A program made the position numbers and the translations under genes. 44,551 nt of DNA from an uncultured Methanobrevibacter sp. (lineage in GTDB: Archaea; Methanobacteriota; Methanobacteria; Methanobacteriales; Methanobacteriaceae), in assembly GCF_900316895.1 (NCBI RefSeq), contig NZ_ONER01000007.1, positions 1 to 44,551 on the forward strand, in the 5' to 3' direction. Under the pieces are notes generated by a model. It was not told where the DNA came from and did not search any database. It worked only from the letters and a program-made list of their open reading frames with translations. Positions 39,573 through 44,551 of the stretch are shown piece after piece (the first letter of the stretch is position 1; every line of letters starts with the position of its first letter).

Positions 39573-39713
39573 CTAGAATAAGACCCTTCTTTGTGAATAA
39601 ACTTCTTTCCAAAACTCTTTATCCTTTTCAGTAGGAGGTTCTTCCATCCATTCAAGAAATTCGATTGCATCCTTGCCTTCTAATTCAAGTGTTGGTCTAA
39701 TCGGTTTAGCCAT
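39573..39713 (-). CDS. 46-residue miniprotein, antitoxin-like, paralogue of the one at 39408
   Basis: The frame encodes MAKPIRPTLELEGKDAIEFL followed by 26 residues ending YSQRRVLF. It is the same length as the downstream paralogue, and about 40 percent of residues agree. GGAT lies before the ATG. A TTTAAATG box at about 39777-39785 could drive both genes, which are 24 bases apart. The acidic middle (EWMEEPPTEKDKEFWKE) differs from the basic middle of the partner, so if they bind targets the targets may differ. Antitoxin-like by its N-terminal motif only. Confidence 0.6.
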   Translation of the reverse strand: MAKPIRPTLELEGKDAIEFLEWMEEPPTEKDKEFWKEVYSQRRVLF

Positions 39714-39848
39714 TTTAACACATCCTTTCAAAATAGTTTACTTGAATAATATCGGTCAAAATACTATTGATTTTAATCATTTAAATTATTTTCCTTTGAT
39801 TAAAAAGCAATATTACAAAGTGAGAACAATTATTTAAAGTAAAATCAA

Positions 39849-40883
39849 TTATTCCTCAAGCAGGATTATGTTTTCAGGATCCACCTTCAAATACTCTGGA
39901 ATGACGAAATCATGCTCATGAATCTTCTTGTCGACTTTCCACCACAAACCGTTTGCCAGGGTTATTTCCCATTCAAAAGGCTTTTCCAGCTTGCTTGAAT
40001 CATTTGTGCCAAAGACGTTCACCTCATCTTTGCCTGCAGCTGAAAAATCGTGCGCCCTTATTCCAATATGAGTGATTCCAGAGGAAATTTTCTCAGACAC
40101 CTCGAATTCAACGCCCCAATCAATGGATTTGACATGATAGTCATCTATAATCTCGACTCTGGAGATGTTCTTGCATCCGGTAAGCCTTGCGACCTGAACC
40201 TTTCCGGGATTTTCAAACACCTCATGGGTGGGACCCTGTGCAATGACCTTGCCCTTGTCCAGTATTATTAGGTCGTCACAGAACTGGAACACCTCATCAC
40301 GGTCGTGGGTCACAAGAATTGAAAATCCGTCAAAATCATCAAGCATCCTGACAAGTTCCAAACGCAGCTGCTCCTTTAGGAATGCATCCATTGCACTGAA
40401 CGGCTCATCGAGCAATATCACATCAGGACCATATGCCAGAATACGTGCCAGAGCCACTCTCTGCTGCTGGCCTCCGGACAACTGTCTTGGATATCTTTTT
40501 TCAAGCCCTTCGAGATGGAAGCGCCTTATCATTTCAGAAACCCTTTTTTCATCACTGCCCTTGGACAATCCACAGGCAACATTTTCCTCAACTGTCATGT
40601 TTGGAAACAGCGCATAGTTTTGAAAAAGGTAGCCTACATTCCTTTTTTGAGGTTTCAAATTTATTTTATTATCTGAATCAAAATAAGTGGTTTCTTCATT
40701 TGTCTTTAAGCTTATAATGCCCTTATCAGGATTCACAATACCTGCAACGGATTTCAGTGTCATACTTTTCCCGCAACCGGAAGGACCGAGAATGCCCAGA
40801 CATCCCCTTTTCAATTCGAAATCAACTTTCAAGTCGAATTCCTTGAGTTTCTTTTGGATATTTACCTTTAATGATTTGTCCAT
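39849..40883 (-). CDS. modC: molybdate/tungstate ABC transporter ATP-binding protein
   Basis: The 344-residue protein has a complete ABC ATPase: Walker A GPSGCGKS (about 32-39), Q-loop LFQNYALFPNMTVEEN, signature LSGGQQQR (about 135-142), Walker B VILLDEP, and the H-loop histidine in VTHD. A C-terminal regulatory region (about 240-344) has the strand-rich look of TOBE/MOP-like domains that bind oxyanions (ISSGITHIGIRAHDF). It couples ATP hydrolysis to uptake by ModB. The gene is last in the modA-modB-modC order, 28 bases after modB. The pair MoO4/WO4 cannot be told apart here; methanogens need these for formylmethanofuran dehydrogenase. Confidence 0.9.
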   Translation of the reverse strand: MDKSLKVNIQKKLKEFDLKVDFELKRGCLGILGPSGCGKSMTLKSVAGIVNPDKGIISLKTNEETTYFDSDNKINLKPQKRNVGYLFQNYALFPNMTVEENVACGLSKGSDEKRVSEMIRRFHLEGLEKRYPRQLSGGQQQRVALARILAYGPDVILLDEPFSAMDAFLKEQLRLELVRMLDDFDGFSILVTHDRDEVFQFCDDLIILDKGKVIAQGPTHEVFENPGKVQVARLTGCKNISRVEIIDDYHVKSIDWGVEFEVSEKISSGITHIGIRAHDFSAAGKDEVNVFGTNDSSKLEKPFEWEITLANGLWWKVDKKIHEHDFVIPEYLKVDPENIILLEE

Positions 40884-40911
40884 AATAATCCTTCCTCAGA
40901 TATTTCTAAAT

Positions 40912-41586
40912 TCATTTCCATTGCTTTTCCTTTCGCAACGAAACAAAATCCATGATAAAAATGGCTATGAATGCTATAATGACAATGAATATTACATAAT
41001 TGAATGCATCTCCCATATTTCCTGCAGCCACTTCCGAATAAACTGCCATTGGAAGTGTTCTGGTCTGGTCTGCAATGTTACCCGCAAGCATCGCTGTTGC
41101 ACCGAATTCACCTAATCCCCTCGCATATGCAAGGATTCCTCCGCTGATGATTCCCGGCAGCGCATTTGCAAACAATATTTTCCAGAAGATTTTCCATTCA
41201 GACATTCCTAAAGTGCGGCCCGCATCCAACAGGTTGGAGTCGACCTGTTCGAATGCTCCCCTGGAGGAACGATACATCAATGGAAAAGACATGACAACCG
41301 CTGCAATGACCGTTGCGGGCCATGAAAATGCAATTTTGAATGCAAAAAAGTCTATGAAAAAACTTCCGATCGGCCCTCTGACACCGAAAATATACAATAA
41401 AAAGAAACCCACTACTGTAGGCGGCAGCACAATCGGCAATGTGAAAATGCCGTCAAGCACTATTTTTATCGTGTCGTTTTTCATCTTTACAATGCCCCAA
41501 GCGACAATCAAACCCACAAAAAAGGTTATCAAAATTGAAACGCTTGCTGTTTTCATTGAGATGAAAATAGGGGACCAATCCATCAT
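40912..41586 (-). CDS. modB: molybdate/tungstate ABC transporter permease
   Basis: The 224-residue permease has five to six membrane helices. The binding-protein-dependent transport signature is in DAGRTLGMSEWKIFWKILFANALPGIISGGILAYARGLGEFGATAMLAGN (about 141-190, the EAA loop that contacts ModC). TLPIVLPPTVVGFFLLYIFG and FKIAFSWPATVIAAVVMSFP are typical ModB stretches. It forms the membrane channel of the transporter, with ModA delivering the oxyanion outside. The gene lies between modA (88-base gap) and modC (28-base gap), same strand. Its start is MMDWSPIF, with no strong Shine-Dalgarno. Confidence 0.92.
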   Translation of the reverse strand: MMDWSPIFISMKTASVSILITFFVGLIVAWGIVKMKNDTIKIVLDGIFTLPIVLPPTVVGFFLLYIFGVRGPIGSFFIDFFAFKIAFSWPATVIAAVVMSFPLMYRSSRGAFEQVDSNLLDAGRTLGMSEWKIFWKILFANALPGIISGGILAYARGLGEFGATAMLAGNIADQTRTLPMAVYSEVAAGNMGDAFNYVIFIVIIAFIAIFIMDFVSLRKEKQWK

Positions 41587-41674
41587 GTAGTTTCTCCGTT
41601 AATTTCTATATTATTCATTTGAACAATATAATATTAAAATTTATTTAAAAAAAAGGTTTTCATGAATAGAAAAT

Positions 41675-42502
41675 CTATTCATGAATTGTGAATCCATATT
41701 CAACAAATATGTCTTTGGCTTCTTTGGTCTGCAAGAAGTCCATAAATGCTTTTGTAGCGTTTGAATCTGTTGAGTTTTTAAGTGCAGCTACAGGATATAT
41801 AACTGGAGTTTTTAAAGTGCTATCTGGTGCTTCGCAAATTACTTTAACATCATCAGTTGATTTTGCATCGGTTGCATATACAATACCGCAGTCAGCAGAT
41901 CCCTGAGCCACCTGGTTTAATACAGCAGTCACATCAGTGCCTAAAGATAATTTAGATTCAACATCATTCCAAATACCTGTGTTGTTCAATACCTCTTTGG
42001 CATATTGTCCTGCAGGTACGGATTCAGGATCACCTATAGCAATGTTGCCTTTAACATTTTTTAAATCATCAAATGAAGAGATGTTAGCGTTTGAGTCTTT
42101 TGGTACAATCAAAACGACTTTGTTTTCTAAAAATTGAAGATTGGTATCATTTGCAACTAAACCTTCATCAGCTAAAGCGTTCATCTGTTTGTTGGAAGCG
42201 GACATGAACACATCAGCTTGCAAACCGTTTTCAATTTGGGTTTGCAGGTCTCCACTTGAAGCATAGGTAGGTGTAACTTTTACACCAGGATATTTTTGTT
42301 CAAACATTGGAATTAACTTTTCATCAAAAGCGTTTTTCAAACTAGCTGCCGCAGCCAGATTAACTTCTTCTCCTTTTAAACTATCGTCAGTAGCATTGTC
42401 TCCTCCTAAAAAGTCAAACAAACCTGCAGAACAGGAACCAATTGAAACAACAGCAACAACAATAGCTATAATAGCAATAATTGCGATTTTATTAGATTTC
42501 AT
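41675..42502 (-). CDS. modA: molybdate/tungstate-binding protein
   Basis: The mature protein is a periplasmic-type type II binding protein: NLAAAASLKNAFDEKLIPMFEQKYPGVKV, ASSGDLQTQIENGLQADVFMSASNKQM, VPAGQYAKEVL and QGSADCGIVYATDA. These carry the usual serine ligands for the oxyanion. An N-terminal hydrophobic segment (about 5-22) leads to a GSC lipobox-like cysteine, so it is probably anchored to the membrane. The frame from 42529 begins upstream; the ATG at 42502 (MKSNKIAI) is preceded by GGGAG and suits a signal sequence. Two TATA boxes with dyads lie upstream. Specificity for Mo or W is not decided by sequence. Confidence 0.92.
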   Translation of the reverse strand: MKSNKIAIIAIIAIVVAVVSIGSCSAGLFDFLGGDNATDDSLKGEEVNLAAAASLKNAFDEKLIPMFEQKYPGVKVTPTYASSGDLQTQIENGLQADVFMSASNKQMNALADEGLVANDTNLQFLENKVVLIVPKDSNANISSFDDLKNVKGNIAIGDPESVPAGQYAKEVLNNTGIWNDVESKLSLGTDVTAVLNQVAQGSADCGIVYATDAKSTDDVKVICEAPDSTLKTPVIYPVAALKNSTDSNATKAFMDFLQTKEAKDIFVEYGFTIHE

Positions 42503-42561
42503 AACTATTCTCCCATATAAATAATACAAACAAGAAAAATTAAATGCAATAATTCAGACGA

Positions 42562-42727
42562 ATATTTTAAAGCAAAATGAATAACATTATTATTCGATGT
42601 AATTTATTATTTACTTTCAATTATTCAAAAATCATTAATTGCACTTCATTCATCATGATTGACAATAATATGTTTAATAGCAATGACATATAAATATTTG
42701 CATATCGATGTAAATATGTTCATATCG
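42562..42727 (-). promoter_or_regulatory. mod operon control region with repeats and two TATA boxes
   Basis: A distal TATA box, TTTATATG on the minus strand, is at 42687-42694. Just upstream of it are CATATCG direct repeats at 42701-42707 and 42721-42727, exactly 20 bp apart. A proximal TATA-like TTAAAATATT lies at 42561-42570. Just upstream of that is GAATAA-N5-TTATTC (42579-42595). TCGATGTAA occurs at both sites (42594-42602 and 42705-42713). Spacing of two helical turns and placement at the BRE suggest binding of an oligomeric regulator, possibly one sensing molybdate or tungstate. Confidence 0.5.
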
Positions 42728-42782
42728 CATCATGAAAAAATAGGTAACGCTAAAAAAAATGAAAGAAAATATTTGCATCGAG

Positions 42783-43502
42783 TTAACTGCAAATCTCATT
42801 AACAATAGCCAATGCATTCAGTGACCTTGGAAAGCCAATATATGGCAAAATAACCGTAATGGCTGAAACCAATTTCTCCTTATCGTTGCCTACACTTAAA
42901 TTACCCTGAACATGGCCTCTTAACTGGTTTTCACACCCTCCCAACGTTGCGATGAACACAAAAGTGATGAGTTCCCTTTCGCAGTCGTTCAATCCGTCAC
43001 GGGTGTAGAAGTCCCCGAAGCAGTATCCTTCCAAAAAAGTGTTGAAGTGCTTTTGGCCTTCCGGAGCATTGTCATTCATTGCCTGAATCATTTCAGCTCC
43101 AAAGTACCTGTCCTGGATTTCACGGCCTTTTTTGCGTCTGTTTTCAGAGGTTGTATTTGACCTTGGAGCTGAAGGCATCTCAATTCCCTTTTTGTCAAAT
43201 ACCTTGATTACGACTCCAAAGAAGTTATGGGCACGGCCAAAGCCGACATAGGGAACTGACTGATAGAGCAGTTCCTTCACCTCTTCGGGTGTGACGTATT
43301 TATTGACCGCTGAAAGCAAGATTTTTTTGAAAGCCTTTGGTGACTGGCAAGCGATTAAGGAAGCCAATGTCACTAAAACAGATTCCTTTTCAGATAATGT
43401 TGAGTATTCATGCACTTCATCAAATGCGAAGTTCTTGAATATCTCATGAAATTCAGGGTCATTTTTCCTGATTCTTCCAAAATTATCAAACAAATCATCC
43501 AT
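42783..43502 (-). CDS. carboxymuconolactone decarboxylase-like protein, two-domain
   Basis: Two similar helical domains (about 30-105 and 130-235) each carry the CMD pattern of a reactive region plus YVGFGRAHN or YIGFPRSLN. The first has LASLIACQSPKAFKKIL and the second FIATLGGCENQLRGHVQGN. Peroxidase-type relatives such as AhpD use a CxxC pair. Here each domain has only one cysteine at that position, so disulfide reductase activity is not expected, and a decarboxylase or other role is more likely. The ATG follows GGTGAT with three bases between and starts four bases after the SpoIIM-like gene, so the two form an operon. Confidence 0.75.
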   Translation of the reverse strand: MDDLFDNFGRIRKNDPEFHEIFKNFAFDEVHEYSTLSEKESVLVTLASLIACQSPKAFKKILLSAVNKYVTPEEVKELLYQSVPYVGFGRAHNFFGVVIKVFDKKGIEMPSAPRSNTTSENRRKKGREIQDRYFGAEMIQAMNDNAPEGQKHFNTFLEGYCFGDFYTRDGLNDCERELITFVFIATLGGCENQLRGHVQGNLSVGNDKEKLVSAITVILPYIGFPRSLNALAIVNEICS

Positions 43503-43506
43503 ATTA

Positions 43507-44145
43507 TCACCAGGTTCCTAAAATCAACTCTGAGAAAGGAACTGAAATATATGCCTCGATAGGAGCTGCAATAATCAACAGTATGGTTGCAAAAATCATT
43601 AGTATCACACTTTGAACCAAAGCCTTCTTTGATTTGTCAAATGCCTCTGAAACACCATGGGTTTCACTGCTTATCATCGCCCTGATGAATCTGCATATGA
43701 ACAGGAACAACAATATCCCCGCCACGGATTGAATGACAGTTGCGGTCAATTCAAGTATTCCATGAGGAATCAGGTAGACGATGAATTTCATACCTCCATT
43801 TGGTAACACTTGACTGAACAATTGTCCAATTAATCCCATATTGATTCCATTGTAGAGCAATGAAACAATTGCCGGAATCCCAATGAATATGGATCCGACA
43901 TATACCAGGATGCCGCTATATTCGTTATTTATGAAAAGGTCAACAGCACTTGCGTTTTGCATCGCAGCAGGAGTTGATGATGACATGTTCTGAAATTCAG
44001 ATAATGTGGCGCCAATAGGGCCCGCAGACAGAATCCATGCTCCTACAATACAGATTATAAAGAATACATATAACCCAATGATTAATTTCTTATTGTCTTT
44101 TAAGCTTTCAATCAACAAGCCTTTAAATTTTTTTAGAATATCCAT
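43507..44145 (-). CDS. SpoIIM-like (DUF95) integral membrane protein
   Basis: The 212-residue protein has about five membrane helices, with GIPAIVSLLYNGINMGLIGQLFSQVLP and KFIVYLIPHGILELTATVIQSVAGILL. The PHGxxE segment is the hallmark of the SpoIIM/DUF95 family. In Bacillus SpoIIM acts with other proteins to degrade peptidoglycan during engulfment; archaeal members have no known role. A longer frame begins at 44229, but a CTATTTAAATATG box at 44164-44176 puts the start of transcription right at the ATG at 44145 (MDILKKFKG), so a leaderless mRNA is likely. A CMD-like gene follows after 4 bases. Confidence 0.82.
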   Translation of the reverse strand: MDILKKFKGLLIESLKDNKKLIIGLYVFFIICIVGAWILSAGPIGATLSEFQNMSSSTPAAMQNASAVDLFINNEYSGILVYVGSIFIGIPAIVSLLYNGINMGLIGQLFSQVLPNGGMKFIVYLIPHGILELTATVIQSVAGILLFLFICRFIRAMISSETHGVSEAFDKSKKALVQSVILMIFATILLIIAAPIEAYISVPFSELILGTW

Positions 44146-44226
44146 AATAATAATTTGGATGAGCATATTTAAATAGTTAATAAGATGATGTGAATATATT
44201 AAAAAATAAGTTAAAATAGAAAAATC

Positions 44227-44272
44227 CAATGTCTACAACATGTTTTACACATGTTCGAACAGATAGACATTG
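44227..44272. repeat. nested inverted repeat upstream of the SpoIIM-like gene
   Basis: CAATGTCTA (44227-44235) pairs with TAGACATTG (44264-44272). Inside it AACATGT (44237-44243) pairs with ACATGTT (44249-44255) across a 5-nt loop. The result would be a 46-nt structure with a one-sided 8-nt bulge. It lies about 50 bases upstream of the SpoIIM TATA box. It could be an operator, a terminator of something further right, or the end of a mobile element. Confidence 0.45.
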
Positions 44273-44413
44273 AAACACATCTATTAATAAAGACCTAAAA
44301 ATTGTTTTAAAGGTGAAATATTGCTTTAACTTCGTAAAATTTACTTCATCATATAAACTCACAAATGGCCATATAATCATGACATGAAAAAATTAGAACA
44401 ATCCAAATCACTT

Positions 44414-44482
44414 ACGTATGATTTGTATCCTAAGATACGTTCCATTTATATATTGAACCTCTCCGGCTTGTAGAAGCCGGAG
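44414..44482 (-). other. cluster of dyads 3' of the edge ORF, possible IS200/IS605 end or omega-RNA region
   Basis: Downstream of the truncated ORF on the minus strand lies a perfect 9-bp stem, CTCCGGCTT (44461-44469) with AAGCCGGAG (44474-44482) and a 4-nt loop. It is strikingly GC-rich for this genome. Further dyads follow: GTTC/GAAC (44439-44458), ACGTAT/ATACGT (44414-44440) and, as an alternative fold, GTATC/GATAC (44425-44438). IS200/IS605 elements end in such subterminal hairpins, and TnpB guide RNAs come from this 3' region. Only the position and structure support this. Confidence 0.4.
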
Positions 44483-44486
44483 ATTC

Positions 44487-44551
44487 TTAGGCCATGCCTA
44501 TTTTTTCGTCAAAGCATTTCCATTCATAATAATATGTGGATTTTCCTTGAC
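44487..44551 (-). CDS. C-terminal fragment of an ORF running off the right edge, possibly tnpB
   Basis: An open minus-strand frame enters from the right edge and stops with TAA at 44487-44489. Its last residues are QGKSTYYYEWKCFDEKIGMA. The fragment is too short for a family match. The reason to suspect a transposon-encoded TnpB (OrfB) is the GC-rich hairpin starting five bases after the stop and the structured DNA beyond it. Other minus-strand frames here stop earlier or give less protein-like ends. An ordinary gene with a terminator hairpin is the alternative. Confidence 0.35.
   Translation of the reverse strand, partial: QGKSTYYYEWKCFDEKIGMA

Noticed and set aside
1..44551. CRISPR arrays or a complete insertion sequence
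   Set aside because: No regularly spaced direct repeats and no full transposase gene were seen; only a possible element end at the right edge.

Overview
The window comes from a methanogenic archaeon of the Methanobacteriales, most likely Methanobrevibacter. The left edge carries the 5' end of an archaeal 16S rRNA gene. The DNA is very AT-rich, many promoters show TTTATATA-type TATA boxes, and many starts follow a GGTGAT or GGAGG Shine-Dalgarno. Single-copy archaeal genes (PAN, MBF1, NAC, archaeal tRNA G10 methyltransferase) sit with pseudomurein-type cell-wall genes. No CRISPR array, complete insertion sequence, prophage or tRNA gene was recognised.

Layout, left to right. 1-612: 16S 5' end, long AT-rich leader and probable rRNA promoter. 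613-4770: tRNA methyltransferase, PH-domain membrane protein, a box C/D guide sRNA just after pan, pan itself, and MBF1. 4771-12734: a long minus-strand envelope block. It holds a methanogen protein of unknown function, a surface-anchored zinc-ribbon protein, an FtsQ/POTRA-like single-pass protein, a pseudomurein peptide ligase with a duplicated N-terminal domain, an MraY-like transferase with a soluble insert, and an ATP-grasp ligase. The ATP-grasp gene is the last gene of an operon with hycI, a PRMT-like methyltransferase and nikR. 12851-18473: hypotheticals, then a plus-strand operon (DUF2115, LOG, holin-like/alkaline-phosphatase fusion, unknown) and a YitT/YczE-like membrane protein. 18556-23597: HEAT protein, a LeuB/AksF dehydrogenase coupled to an acyl-CoA synthetase, argB, a short QueG-like Fe-S protein and a small protein. 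23653-28540: metal-box-like promoter with a 19-residue ORF, DUF998 and SAP proteins, STAS-like and zinc-ribbon miniproteins, and a MarR-MATE efflux operon with stacked dyads at its promoter. 28732-33672: unknown protein, tarJ-tarI (CDP-ribitol synthesis), two paralogous methyltransferases, a 34-residue basic protein, argJ. 33688-38702: single-pass protein, GGDD-containing cyclase-like membrane protein, NYN-type RNase, metallophosphoesterase, NAC, Fe-S aldo/keto reductase. 38817-44551: tag glycosylase, two paralogous 46-residue miniproteins, modABC, a CMD-like protein, a SpoIIM-like protein, and structured DNA leading to a truncated ORF at the right edge that may be the 3' end of an IS200/IS605-type tnpB.

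How the genes work together. Two surface-polymer themes stand out: pseudomurein precursor assembly (ligase, MraY-like, ATP-grasp, possibly the FtsQ-like protein) and CDP-ribitol production by TarI/TarJ, known mainly from bacterial teichoic acid synthesis. ArgB and ArgJ belong to arginine synthesis; ModABC, NikR and HycI serve the Mo/W and Ni enzymes of methanogenesis. The best candidate for an undescribed system is the overlapping pair of a Regnase-like NYN RNase (35312-36337) and a membrane protein with a GGDD palm-like motif (34117-35319), with a metallophosphoesterase just upstream. This is inferred from motifs only. Where the longest reading frame began inside a Shine-Dalgarno or upstream of the TATA-predicted start site, the later start was chosen and the reason is given.
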